DNA from: Devriesea agamarum
GTDB lineage: Bacteria; Actinomycetota; Actinomycetes; Actinomycetales; Dermabacteraceae
Direction: 5' to 3'
Assembly: GCF_900070355.1 (NCBI RefSeq)
Contig: NZ_LN849456.1
Location: 434,001 to 498,000, forward strand
Length of the DNA stretch: 64,000 bases
Part shown: piece after piece, positions 16,738 to 25,589 of the stretch
Layout of the letters: each line of letters begins with the position of its first letter
Numbering within the stretch: position 1 is the stretch's first letter
Notes under the pieces: generated by a model
Told to the model about the DNA's origin: nothing
The model's database searches: none
The model's input: the letters and a program-made list of their open reading frames with translations, nothing else
Made by a program: the position numbers and the translations under genes

Positions 16738-18471
16738 TCAGTCATATATTCCTTCCACCCTCCACTGCTCGTTATGCCCAAGAAGGAGCAGGCCACAAGC
16801 GTCATCCACACAGATCTGCCACCGCGCAGTGGATTGTCCATCCTTATCCCACCACCGCTCATCAAGCACCTGCGGAATCCCGTACTCCCGCACAGGGATC
16901 CAGATGCGAGAGGAGCTGGACTCGCAGCTGGGTGACGGCGCAGGAGGCGAAGTCTGAATCCGGGGCCGTGCACTGCGAAAAACAGCGGTCAATGGTGCCG
17001 GAGCCTGAGGTGGGATTGAGACCCAGACAGGCGGGGAACTCAGCAGGCCGCGTGAGGTTAAGAGGACGGGTTGCCCCTTTTCATCGGTGACTTCTATCGC
17101 AGGAGGATCGCGAAAGACGATGCTCGGGGTTGGCGCGGGTAACGAACCGGGCCATGGGCCTGGTTTAGGCGCCGGTGGCTCAACACGCCACGGCACCGCA
17201 GCCATCTCTTCTGCCAGAAACCGGCTGCCGCGGCGGTACGGCACGACCACCCCGGCCTCCCCCACGGTGGCCTGGATCCGTGCGAATGCCCTAGCCGCTT
17301 GCTCTCCCGCCTGACCGGCACGCCCCCACAATCCGAGTGAGCTAGCGCCGGACGGAGAGATTTGAAGAGGGTGCAGTCCAATTCTGACGATGGCAGACGG
17401 GGTATCCCCGCGACGTTGCATGGTTGTGATCCAGCCGTCGCATTGCCAGCGAATCCGGTCGACAATATCGGGCACATCGAGTGCTCCGTCGTGCCGCCAC
17501 ATGCGTTCAATCTCTTGCCCATCTTCGGTGAGCAGACTGATCCGTAACCGTGTGCAAACGCATCCTTCCCGGCGCAGCGCCCGTTGCAGTTCTTCCGCGA
17601 GCGGTCGGGCGAGGAATGCTGCTTGGTCGAGACGCACAACCGGCGGGTCGAGGACGCGCAACACATCGATGGGTTGACGCGGGTGGGACACCGTAGGTGG
17701 GTACGCTTCGCCACCTAGAGCAAGCAGATGAAGTAAGGCCACATCAGGGCCGAAACGATCAGCCACTGCACTGGGCGGTAGAGCGGCGAAATCACCGAGC
17801 GTTTTTATTCCCAGTCGAGTTAAAACTCCGATGACATCTTGAATATCCAGCGATGAGCCTTTGGCGCTGGTGCTACGGCCCTGTTGTATTTCTGGGGCCA
17901 GATGTTCCCGGTGGCCCCATCCCGGCCCAACCGGTGCATCGGATAGTGCCTGAATAGGGTGGGGCGAAAGATACTCGGCTGACCGCCCCGGATGAATGAT
18001 TCTGCCGCTGCGAGCTGCCAGCAATGCGGCGAAGGGACCATCGGCGATTCCAACCGTGCACTCCCATCCTGCGCGTTCTGCCAGGGCATCGGTCACCTCG
18101 ATGGCAAAAGCTTCTTCACTACCGTGATGGCGTGCCGGGCCTTTAGCACTGACCAGCAAGACCCCGGGGCGCAAGATATCTACGCCTGCTGCAACCGTAT
18201 CCACCGCCGCCGCTGCAGTATCAAACAGGGCGGCATCCGCTGCTTCATCGACATCTGCCAGGTGGGCATTGGGGGCGAGCGCTTGGGCTGTGCGCCTGCG
18301 CATACCCGGTGTGACGCCGGCAGCTGTGGCCTCTGAACTCGCTATGTGCACCCGGTGCCGGTGCATGAGGATGACAGGCCCTTCAATGCCAAGGCGTTCG
18401 CCTGCGCAAAGCAAAGGCCAGTCGGGGATGACGACAGCAGCAGTACGTGTTGCCCTGTGTGTCGCGCCCAT
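16738..18471 (-). CDS. imuB: ImuB, catalytically inactive Y-family polymerase of the mutasome
   Basis: The 577-residue protein aligns with Y-family DNA polymerases, but motif I reads PDWPLLCAGE instead of DxDxF and the second acidic motif (SxDE) is replaced by LRPGVLLVSAKG. Loss of these metal ligands is the known state of ImuB, which is a scaffold that tethers DnaE2 to the beta clamp and binds ImuA'. The helix-hairpin-helix part (IGVLTRLGIKTLGDFAAL) and little-finger domain follow. The last 150 residues contain a Pro-rich linker and a conserved tail with VREYGIPQVLDERWWD. The ATG overlaps the imuA' stop by one base (TAATG), indicating translational coupling. Confidence 0.93.
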   Translation of the reverse strand: MGATHRATRTAAVVIPDWPLLCAGERLGIEGPVILMHRHRVHIASSEATAAGVTPGMRRRTAQALAPNAHLADVDEAADAALFDTAAAAVDTVAAGVDILRPGVLLVSAKGPARHHGSEEAFAIEVTDALAERAGWECTVGIADGPFAALLAARSGRIIHPGRSAEYLSPHPIQALSDAPVGPGWGHREHLAPEIQQGRSTSAKGSSLDIQDVIGVLTRLGIKTLGDFAALPPSAVADRFGPDVALLHLLALGGEAYPPTVSHPRQPIDVLRVLDPPVVRLDQAAFLARPLAEELQRALRREGCVCTRLRISLLTEDGQEIERMWRHDGALDVPDIVDRIRWQCDGWITTMQRRGDTPSAIVRIGLHPLQISPSGASSLGLWGRAGQAGEQAARAFARIQATVGEAGVVVPYRRGSRFLAEEMAAVPWRVEPPAPKPGPWPGSLPAPTPSIVFRDPPAIEVTDEKGQPVLLTSRGLLSSPPVWVSIPPQAPAPLTAVFRSARPRIQTSPPAPSPSCESSSSRIWIPVREYGIPQVLDERWWDKDGQSTARWQICVDDACGLLLLGHNEQWRVEGIYD

Positions 18472-19475
18472 TAGCCCACTCTTTTCAGAGGGACCACGGT
18501 GGCCTCAGCCGACATGGCGTGAGTTGATATTGCCGCAGGCTGAGTATGCCAAGTGCCTGCCAGTTCATCCTTGACACGGTGGGATGCTGCGAGAGGATCA
18601 CTCGCTACCTTGCCGCCGACCGCGGGTAGCAAAACAGTGACTTCAGCCCCTGCTGGTAAACCTCTCCCGTTGGCCGACAGCAGAACCCGCCGACCGCGCA
18701 AACGCCCGCTCCCCCTGGCTAAACCTGTCCAGGTCAATGGTGTGGCGTTGAGAGTCAAGTCGCTGTGACCAGGAGGTTCTTCCGCAATAAGGAGCGTGCC
18801 TCGGGTGCGTGCACGGGCAAGTAATTGCCGCCATAACGCTGGGGTCACCGCTGCATCCCGTCCGATCAAAAGGACAGCGACACCGTCGGTAAGAGCGGAC
18901 AGCGTGGATGCAAGGTGCTCAGCTGGAGCAGCCGCGACCGCAAAGCGAGCCAGGTCGATACCGGCTTCCTCAGCAGCTCGAAAACCAAAATCGTTGAATC
19001 CGATAACCGCGCACCAGCCGTCGTATCCTGCGGCGCTAGCGGCCAGTGACAGCATGAGTAGACGCGATCCTCGAACACCGACGCTACTTCCCGGACGCAA
19101 CCCTCCGTACGGCACAACCGATGCAAGCGGTGTGGGAACCGGTAAAAGATCTGCGCCAGAACGACAATCTTTGCCCAGTTCTTGGTGAGAAACAGCTTCT
19201 AGACGCGCAGGTGAGGTGCTCTGCTTTCGTCCTACCCGCCGCGGGAGAGGTCTTGCCCCCTCACCCCGATGGATAGGTTCCCGATCTGTGCCAACCGCAC
19301 TGAGCCCGCCCCCGGGGTGAACATTCCAGCTCCGCGTGGCGATAACTGTCTTGTTCTCAGCTGCGTTCAGGGCCTCACGAGCCTTGCTCAAACGGTCCGT
19401 GTAAGCCAGCGAATGCAGATGCGGCAGATGCGACTGGTACGACTGCTCGGCACCTGAGATTGTGCGCGTACGCAT
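18471..19475 (-). CDS. imuA: ImuA' (RecA-like mutasome subunit)
   Basis: The protein has 334 residues, directly upstream of imuB and behind a perfect SOS box. Its central region (PYGGLRPGSSVGVRGSRLL… then GWCAVIGFNDFGFRAAEEAG and VAVLLIGRDAAVTPALWRQL) follows the degenerate RecA core of actinobacterial ImuA'. No intact Walker A is present (GVRGSRLL), as in other ImuA' proteins. The N-terminal 100 residues are poorly conserved and basic. ImuA' acts with ImuB and DnaE2 in translesion synthesis and needs RecA contact. The start is the first ATG after the SOS box. Confidence 0.88.
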   Translation of the reverse strand: MRTRTISGAEQSYQSHLPHLHSLAYTDRLSKAREALNAAENKTVIATRSWNVHPGGGLSAVGTDREPIHRGEGARPLPRRVGRKQSTSPARLEAVSHQELGKDCRSGADLLPVPTPLASVVPYGGLRPGSSVGVRGSRLLMLSLAASAAGYDGWCAVIGFNDFGFRAAEEAGIDLARFAVAAAPAEHLASTLSALTDGVAVLLIGRDAAVTPALWRQLLARARTRGTLLIAEEPPGHSDLTLNATPLTWTGLARGSGRLRGRRVLLSANGRGLPAGAEVTVLLPAVGGKVASDPLAASHRVKDELAGTWHTQPAAISTHAMSAEATVVPLKRVG

Positions 19476-19495
19476 CGCTCCTCACACCCCCATTC

Positions 19496-19511
19496 TCGAA
19501 CACCTGTTCGA
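19496..19511 (-). promoter_or_regulatory. LexA (SOS) box upstream of imuA'-imuB-dnaE2
   Basis: TCGAACacctGTTCGA is a perfect match to the actinobacterial LexA consensus TCGAAC-N4-GTTCGA. It ends 20 bases before the imuA' ATG, so it overlaps the promoter or the transcript start. LexA bound here would silence the mutasome operon until DNA damage triggers its RecA-stimulated cleavage. Confidence 0.95.
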
Positions 19512-19678
19512 TTAGTACAGCGCCGGAGGCCCCTGGTGTCAAACTCCTGGCGCCCGCCGCCCCGCTCGTCGGTTACCTGATCATCATGAATTGGGGGTGT
19601 GACATACGAGTGGTGAGGGCTGCTGAGGTGCGGGTTGAAACCTGGTTTCCTGCTTCCGTCGTTCAGCCTTGGGCAAGG

Positions 19679-20815
19679 TTACGGCTGCTGAAGGTAGCGT
19701 TCCCGAACCTCCAGACCGGTTTTCACCTCATCCAAGATAGGGAAGAAAAAGACTTTTCGATGCTTCTTGTCGATGCCCGTTGAGGCGGTGAAGTTAAGAC
19801 CCGCAAACACCCCGAGCACAGCGGAGACTTTGATCAGCGCATGGGTGATCGGGATGCTTTGATGTGCAAACGGGAGCACGTAGCTGGGAGGATGCCCCGA
19901 CCATTGGGTGATGGTTGCGATAGGGACCGATAATGCGCCAAAGACTATGAAGAACAGGAAAACTAAGAGGGAAAAAATTGCGACCTGGATGCCGGTGACA
20001 GTGGCGGCCACCAACAGCACGTTGAGTCGTTCAATACGGCGTGCGGCAGGAACCATCTCCCGCAGCTGCTGGAGAACTCCCGCTTCGGAAAGTTCGTCGC
20101 GCACCTGGACCACGATTAACGCGGCAGTTAAAGCGATCAAAACAATCGCGGTCAGAGCTGCTCTTTGCGGCGACAGAGCATCCGCGATCTGCCAAATTTC
20201 GGCGTTGTAGAAGAAAAATAGGATTGCCAGCATAAGAACTGGAAGCACTCGGACGGTCATCGGTCCCAATGTCCACAGCTCACGGACTGTGCGACGCAGA
20301 CTCCACATCAGAATTGTTCCAAGACCAGCGTAGGCGCCTCCCACAATCACGGCAGCAGCCACTACCCCTTCGATGGGGGCGTAGGTTCGCTGCGGATCAA
20401 TGACGACCGGCACAATAATCATCATGACAAGGCCGAGAAAGCCTACAGCTCGCTGGGTCGAAGGCTTTGCTGTGCGCACCAAAAGAACGGAAAGCCACAA
20501 AATAACTGGAATAAGAATAGTTGCGATGGCTATCGCGATAAGAATGGCTGCGTAGTGAAAGATGTCGTCGGACGGTACGGCGTTGAGGTCGAGATTTTGA
20601 GCTTCTAGTTTCTCCAAGATGGGCAGTGCCACTCTGTCGCCCACAGCCCCGATGAGAAAGAGGTAACCGACGGTCAGCAATACCGGCCCGCAGCGTCGGA
20701 TCAAGGCTCGGCGTCTCACCGAGGATTCCACCACTAAGGGCAATCCTCGGTCTCGCAGTTCGTTCTGGAGCGTGCGCCGGGGTGAGCTGGGCTTGATGCG
20801 AGGAAGACGAGGCAT
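19679..20815 (-). CDS. Multi-pass membrane protein of unknown function
   Basis: The 378-residue protein begins with a basic cytosolic segment (MPRLPRIKPSSPRRTLQ) and then has about eight hydrophobic segments, for example HYAAILIAIAIATILIPVIL and VAIFSLLVFLFFIVFGALSV. A short charged segment in the middle (QVRDELSEAGVLQQLREM) could be a cytosolic coupling helix. The tail contains STGIDKKHRKVFFFPILDEV. I do not recognise a family. It stands alone between the mutasome operon and the island edge, with no partner gene to suggest a role. Confidence 0.75.
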   Translation of the reverse strand: MPRLPRIKPSSPRRTLQNELRDRGLPLVVESSVRRRALIRRCGPVLLTVGYLFLIGAVGDRVALPILEKLEAQNLDLNAVPSDDIFHYAAILIAIAIATILIPVILWLSVLLVRTAKPSTQRAVGFLGLVMMIIVPVVIDPQRTYAPIEGVVAAAVIVGGAYAGLGTILMWSLRRTVRELWTLGPMTVRVLPVLMLAILFFFYNAEIWQIADALSPQRAALTAIVLIALTAALIVVQVRDELSEAGVLQQLREMVPAARRIERLNVLLVAATVTGIQVAIFSLLVFLFFIVFGALSVPIATITQWSGHPPSYVLPFAHQSIPITHALIKVSAVLGVFAGLNFTASTGIDKKHRKVFFFPILDEVKTGLEVRERYLQQP

Positions 20816-20889
20816 AGCACTATGGTCTCAGAGCTGAGCCGTCGCATTTAGCCAGAACCACGGCCTTTGTGGACATGGGATGTGCTGCT

Positions 20890-21135
20890 TTAGCGGCCTT
20901 TTTGTGTTACACGGGTCGCATAAAACGCCACCGCCGAGGAGGCGGCCACATTTAAGGAATCAACCCCGCCCATCATCGGAATCGTTACTCTGTGGTCGAG
21001 GAGATGGTCGGTGCTCACCTCTAAACCGTGTCCTTCGGTGCCAAAGACCAGGGCAAGGCGCGCGTGATCCTCGGCGACCAGTTCATCGAGGGTGCTCGCG
21101 CCCTCCCCTAGAGTCATTCCCGCCACCGTGTATCC
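20890..21135 (-). pseudogene. 3' fragment of an SPOUT (TrmH/SpoU) rRNA methyltransferase gene
   Basis: Translation from GYTVAGMTLGE to the stop matches the last 80 residues or so of the complete methyltransferase at 34098-34904. It keeps SPOUT motif 2 (LALVFGTEGHGL) and motif 3 (IPMMGGVDSLNVAASSAVAFYATR). About 190 N-terminal residues are absent, and upstream of the GY codons the similarity stops abruptly near 21135. The two copies agree at roughly 70% of residues and share stretches such as the 15 bases catcatcggaatcgt at 20971 and 34161. The C-terminus differs, ending VTQKGR. It marks the left edge of the accessory island. Confidence 0.85.
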
Positions 21136-21519
21136 GGCAGAGGCGCACCGATGACAGCGAATGGAAGTAGTTTATCGCTGGTCAGACGACATATTGGACC
21201 CTCGGATATGCCAAGTCTTCGCAGCTTCATGTTCAATAAACCTATGAGAATTGCGAGTATCTAGATTTCATCTACCCCGCCGGCGATATATTCGGAGGGG
21301 CCGGCTCCGAGCATGCACGATGACGTTCATCGACCTCGTGAGAGTCACCTGGGACTCCCGCACCGTACAAGAACAACACACTCTCGGACATTCGCGAACT
21401 GGTTCGTGAGATCACTGAGATTCGATGCTCGGCTCTGAGTGGCAGGATCAGGTGTAGCGACTGCAAGCAGCTCGCGAAGACGGAGCTGTCGGGGCCATCT
21501 GCGAGTCGTCGGTAACGCC
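21136..21519. other. 384-bp stretch without a supported gene at the island's left edge
   Basis: Short open frames occur on both strands. One plus-strand frame (about 21340-21512) encodes a Cys-containing segment ending RIRCSDCKQLAKTELSGPSA but has no start codon. It may be a decayed gene or the leader of the small HTH ORF that follows. No repeat or integrase-like motif is visible. Confidence 0.35.
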
Positions 21520-21645
21520 ATGCAAGCCACAATTATCGATCGGCGCTATCAGGGAGAGACACTACTCGCCATCGCAGAATCCGTTGGAGTGTCAGTCGGG
21601 GAGGTGCACACTATGATATATAGACAGAAGATCGAGGCCGCATAG
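21520..21645 (+). CDS. Small HTH-like ORF (41 residues)
   Basis: Starting at the ATG at 21520 the frame encodes 41 residues with an HTH-like pattern, TLLAIAESVGVSVGEVHTMIYR, similar to the small sigma-like or resolvase-type HTH. An in-frame ATG at 21439 would add 27 unlikely residues. No good Shine-Dalgarno sequence is seen. It stands 19 bases before the open frame of the ImmA/IrrE-like protein, so it could be its regulator or the separated N-terminal HTH of that protein after a frameshift. Confidence 0.4.
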   Translation: MQATIIDRRYQGETLLAIAESVGVSVGEVHTMIYRQKIEAA

Positions 21646-21723
21646 ATGCGACCACTGTGGAGGTGAGCTGAAATCGCTATCAATGTTCTCCTCGGCCGGG
21701 CCAAGGTCCCCATAGAAGACATC

Positions 21724-22851
21724 GTGTTCACCACCCTCTTCAACAACTCGGTAGCCGGCACGTATGCGGACTACAAAAATGCCCTCCAATCCGGCAGCAT
21801 TGAGTTCTCCAAATTGGTCGATCTCGCCCGAACGGGTGATATCCCGTACGCGCTGTTTTTCGCCCCGGAAAAGGTGGTGAGAGAGCAGGTCGATCAGAAG
21901 ACAGCTAAGCTACTCGCGGGTGTCAGCAGAGACACCTTCTCCATTGGCTCCCGTGCCAAGGTAGAGCTGCGTGACGTCGAACTGATAGTTAAAGACCTCA
22001 TACGGAAGCAGCAACTCGTCCGCAAGCACGACGCATCACTGCAGCAAAACAAAATCATTGGCCTGCTCCATGGTGAAATAACCTCCGTCGACTCCGCTGC
22101 GGTTGACCTTATGAAAGCGCTCGGTCTCACCTATGATCGCCTGCGTGCGTGCAGAAACAAGGAGACCACTCTCGAACTATTGATCGATCATCTTGAAGCC
22201 AACCAGGTGTTGGTGTCGCGCAGCGTGCAGCACTACATGCCGCAGCGCCTGACCCATGTGAAGTTCAGTGGGATGACGGTCCGGGACAACAAGGTCCCAT
22301 ACATCTTCCTGGCGGGTGGAGACCATGGGGACGATCAGGAGCCCGTGGGGCGCACGATCTTCACCCTGGCGCTCATGACAGTGCTGATCGCGCGACGCAT
22401 CTTCGCTCCGATGACGTGGGATGGAGGCAGTACCGAGACGGGTCCCGGCCAAGAGTACGACATCGCTGGTGCGATGCTCATGCCTGCCGAATCGCTGAGT
22501 ACCTTGAGGCTCACTTCGCTGGAAAATGTGAAAGCGGCTTCGGACGAGTTCAAGGTAACTGCAAGTGCCGTCACGGTCCGCGCGATGCGGTTGGGGCTGA
22601 TAGACCAGAGAACCGCCATCGTGCACCTCGAACAGCTGCGCAGGGAGTTTAGGAGCCGTCCGCAAGGTGGCCCGCGCAGACCGATTCATCCCGAAAATGC
22701 CGTGCGCAAATACAACGGCCGAGAGCTTACCGTTCGGATGCTGCATGTGCTCGATAGCGGCGGAATCTCTGCAGGTGAGTTTTGTCGATCGATCTGTCTG
22801 AACCACCTCAGGCCGTCGCAGATCGAAGACCTTCGGAGAGCCGTCGAATGA
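21724..22851 (+). CDS. ImmA/IrrE-like protein with lost HExxH motif (putative antitoxin)
   Basis: Residues about 195-255 follow the ImmA/IrrE (COG2856) core: KVPYIFLAGGDHGDDQEPVG, then RTIFTLALMTVLIARRI, then EYDIAGAMLMPAESL. In active relatives the stretch after IFTLA reads HELGH and the later Glu-containing segment is followed by AAE.LMP. Here HELGH is replaced by ALMTV, so zinc-protease activity is unlikely. The GTG at 21724 is the first standard start. However, the open frame runs back to 21667 with plausible sequence (IAINVLLGRAKVPIEDI) behind an AGGTGAG, so the real start may be a non-standard codon or lost. The stop overlaps the PIN gene ATG by ATGA. In known pairs this type of protein is the antitoxin of a PIN-like toxin. 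Confidence 0.7.
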   Translation: MFTTLFNNSVAGTYADYKNALQSGSIEFSKLVDLARTGDIPYALFFAPEKVVREQVDQKTAKLLAGVSRDTFSIGSRAKVELRDVELIVKDLIRKQQLVRKHDASLQQNKIIGLLHGEITSVDSAAVDLMKALGLTYDRLRACRNKETTLELLIDHLEANQVLVSRSVQHYMPQRLTHVKFSGMTVRDNKVPYIFLAGGDHGDDQEPVGRTIFTLALMTVLIARRIFAPMTWDGGSTETGPGQEYDIAGAMLMPAESLSTLRLTSLENVKAASDEFKVTASAVTVRAMRLGLIDQRTAIVHLEQLRREFRSRPQGGPRRPIHPENAVRKYNGRELTVRMLHVLDSGGISAGEFCRSICLNHLRPSQIEDLRRAVE

Positions 22852-23303
22852 ACGACTTCGGACAGCGGTTTGTGATCGATACCAACACCCTTAGCCAGCT
22901 CGGCAGAAAGCGTCGCGCGAGCGAGTTCTTCCTGGAGAACGCGGTCATACCTGAAGAGGTCATGCACGAGGCTGCCGGGTTCCCGGACATCGCGGCGCTG
23001 CAGGATAAAAAATATCCGACCACACCGCGGGTGCTCCATTGGCTTTCAAAGATCATGGAATCAATCTCTCCCGGAGACACCAGGCTCGTCGACCTTTATG
23101 CCAACAGAGGCAACGCCGATCCGTTGGTTGTGGCGTGCGCGCTCGAAGGGAAAGAGCACAACGATCCGATACTATTCGGTCCCAAGTGGGTCGTCGTCAC
23201 CGGTGACGAGGCAGTTCGGAACAAGGCACAAGAGTTCGAACTGGAGGTGATCAGCAATCCTGAGTTTGCTGCGCTCATCGATGCCGCCGACGCGCGCAGC
23301 TGA
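22848..23303 (+). CDS. PIN-domain protein (DUF4411-like putative toxin nuclease)
   Basis: The 151-residue protein carries the PIN acidic residues: Asp in FVIDTNTLSQL (residue 11), Glu in IPEEVMHEAAG, Asp in NADPLVVACAL and Asp in VTGDEAVRNKA. These should coordinate the metal ions of an RNase. The order, ImmA/IrrE-like gene followed by a DUF4411-type PIN gene with ATGA overlap, is that of a type II toxin-antitoxin or defence module. All four acidic positions look intact, so the nuclease may be active although its partner has lost the protease motif. It is convergent with the decayed hsdS. Confidence 0.75.
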   Translation: MNDFGQRFVIDTNTLSQLGRKRRASEFFLENAVIPEEVMHEAAGFPDIAALQDKKYPTTPRVLHWLSKIMESISPGDTRLVDLYANRGNADPLVVACALEGKEHNDPILFGPKWVVVTGDEAVRNKAQEFELEVISNPEFAALIDAADARS

Positions 23304-23512
23304 GCACCGCGCCCTGGATCTCGATGATCACTACAAACAAGTCCGACTAGCTATTATGGGTCTGGCGCAAAAGGCGGAACAGATACGAACGTCGACAGTG
23401 TGAACCACGACGATTCTTAGCTAACAGTGATCACGGAAACAATATGAACGGCACGGTTGATCAGCATCTCGAATAGATCGTGCATCTCTCAGTTCATATC
23501 ACCGCGCTGGTT

Positions 23513-24511
23513 TTAGTTCCCAGACTCTTCACTTCCCGCGGCAAGCCCTCGGAATCGCTCGAAGAACTCAGACAGCACGTCGATGACCTGTCGAGTGAGG
23601 CTACCGATCCTACTCTGCGACGAACACGACGTAGTATCTCCGCGCGCCGCCGGGCGGTTAAGAAACGCAACGGGAAGTGTGTGATCGAGAATGCTGGATC
23701 GTGTCATGATCGCAACGGCATGCTCTGGCACAATTTTTGTCGCAGATCCTGCCACTGCGGCCTCGGTAATGTAGTCTCCGGTATCCGTTATCGCCGAAAC
23801 TCCCATGTCCTTTGGCAAAATCCACGGGATCGTGCCGTCAACCCAGTAATCCGATTTACGCCTTCGCAGGCGTACCGCCTCCGAACCAGCGTCCAAGATC
23901 ACGCATCGGAACCATCTGCGCCCCCGGAGACCAACTCTTCAAACAGTGACGTCGAGTAAGTAGGAGTACTGGGCGCGCCGAGCCTCCAGCTCCGCTTCCA
24001 GTTGAGTGAACTGACCCAATACTCGCACGATCTCGCGCTGAATCTCAGGAGGCGGAACAGGGATTCGATAATTCAGAATCGCGGCTTTATTTCCGCGTGG
24101 CATTTTAGCCCCCCCTGCATGTTGTACGCAAAGAAGACGTCGGAGGAAAGCAAGTAGTAGAGGAACTTAGAATAGATCTCGTCGCGGTTCTCACACTTGA
24201 TCCGGATCGCTAGGACATCGCCGCTACAGCCGCCTTCATTCGTCGCTCGCCACACCTTCTTTAGATACGGACGAATGTTCCCGAGTAGGATGTCCCCCGG
24301 CTCGTAGGAGGTCAGACGGGCGGTGTTCGGCGGGTAGCTTGCATCGACACGACCCCCTCTCGGCGACAAGGTTATCGACGCCCGCGAAGATAGTTTCGTC
24401 GAGATCGGCGGCGTCCACGCGCGTCGAAGAGTAATCAGCAATCTCGGATAGCGCAACATGTCGAACATAATCTGGGCATAGCTCCTGAATCAGTTCATCG
24501 ATGCGGTTCAC
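23513..24511 (-). pseudogene. Decayed type I restriction specificity gene (hsdS')
   Basis: Pieces of one HsdS lie in order on the minus strand but in different frames. The N-terminus starts with a GTG at 24509-24511 (NRIDELIQELCPDYVRHV). Frame-shifted target-recognition sequence follows (SYEPGDILLGNIRPYLKKVW…FLYYLLSSDVFFAYNMQG). Then comes the central conserved helix region (NYRIPVPPPEIQREIVRVLG), and after stops and further shifts the second domain (DYWVDGTIPWILPKDMG…ILDHTLPVAFLN). At least three frame changes and an in-frame TGA after LDVTV make a functional product impossible. The GTGA overlap with the hsdM' stop shows that the two once formed an operon. Confidence 0.85.
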
Positions 24512-25446
24512 TTCGCACCCTCTAGGTCCGCCACGATCTCGTCGATCGCCATGCGAAGCTCTGCCTGGCACGCTACGATGCGCGCGATCTCGGCATTCAG
24601 CTCCGTGATGTCGATCTCTTCGCGAGTGTCTTTCGCTTCCACGTACGACGAGACCGCGATGTTGTAGTCGTTTGCGGTGATGTGCTCATTACGGACGAGC
24701 GCTGTGAAGTAGTCCTCGGGCTCACGCGTCGTGAACGCCCGAAGGATCCGATCCTGGTGCTCCTCGAGCAGCTTGTTCTTGTTGCCGACGGGCTTGAACT
24801 CAGCCGACTCGTCGATGAACAGCACATCGCTGGTTTTCTTCGACTTCTTCAACACAAGGATGCACGTCCCGATCGTCGTCCCGAAGAACAGGTCTGCCAG
24901 AAGCTAGATAACGGCGTCGACGTAGTTGTTATCGATCAAATACTGGCGGATCTTCTTCTCCGCTCCCCCGCGATACAGCACGCCGGGGAACTCGACGATC
25001 GCCGCCGTGCTATTGATGGCCAGCCAGCTGAGTATGTGCATCGTGAAGGCCAAGTCGGCCTTCGACTTTGGCGCGAGGACACCGGCCGGTGCAAACCACT
25101 CGTCGTTAATCAGCAGCGGGTTGGCATCGCCGTCCCACTTGATCGAATAGGGCGGGTTGTAAACGATCACCTCGAACGGCTCGTCGTCCCAGTGCTGGGG
25201 GTCGATCAAAGTGTCGCCATGGGCGAGGTTGAAGTCGGCGTAGTTCACATCGTGCAGGAACATGTTGATCCGCGCGAGGTTGTAAGTGGTCAGGTTGATC
25301 TCCTGACCGTAGAACCCCTGACGGATATTGTTCTTGCCGAGCACCTTGCCGAACTTCAACAGCAGCGACCCCGAGCCGACCGCCGGATCGCACAAGTGGT
25401 CAGGAGATACAAGACCCCGCTCTGCGGCAGGTGCGCTGAGGGGCAC
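24508..25446 (-). pseudogene. Decayed type I restriction methyltransferase gene (hsdM'), truncated and amber-interrupted
   Basis: Two open frames are in the same phase and are separated by a single TAG at 24904-24906. The first carries SAM motif I ([14 protein letters not shown]) and the catalytic NPPYS motif. The second continues LLADLFFGTTIGTCILVLKK through SSYVEAKDTREEIDITELNA to the stop. In relatives the codon at the TAG position is Gln (DAVIQLP…), so one C-to-T change explains it. The usual N-terminal helical domain (about 190 residues) is missing before [13 protein letters not shown]. Both defects point to a non-functional second type I system. It lies 143 bases downstream of the intact hsdR on the same strand. 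Confidence 0.88.
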
Positions 25447-25589
25447 GAGTACCCCTTGGGACTAGGGATTTCACGCTAAGCAGGTGTCCATCGTTAGCGC
25501 CGTGGGCACTGCAGCGGAAGGCATGGTGCGCGGCTCCGAGTGGCCTCCACGGCGGGGTGAACCAGTCGGGATTTCGCGCGCAGTGATGG

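Noticed and set aside
20890-21126. Small complete gene starting at an ATG near 21126
   Set aside because: The Met is internal to the SPOUT domain (VAGMTLGE) and homology continues upstream of it, so it is a truncated gene fragment.
24682-25479. 265-codon plus-strand frame antisense to hsdM'
   Set aside because: It mirrors the codon bias of the minus-strand hsdM' and has no recognisable domain or ribosome-binding site. Similar long antisense frames over hsdR (25965-26429, 26853-27446, 27433-28353) and hsdM (29932-30636, 30736-31332) were rejected for the same reason.
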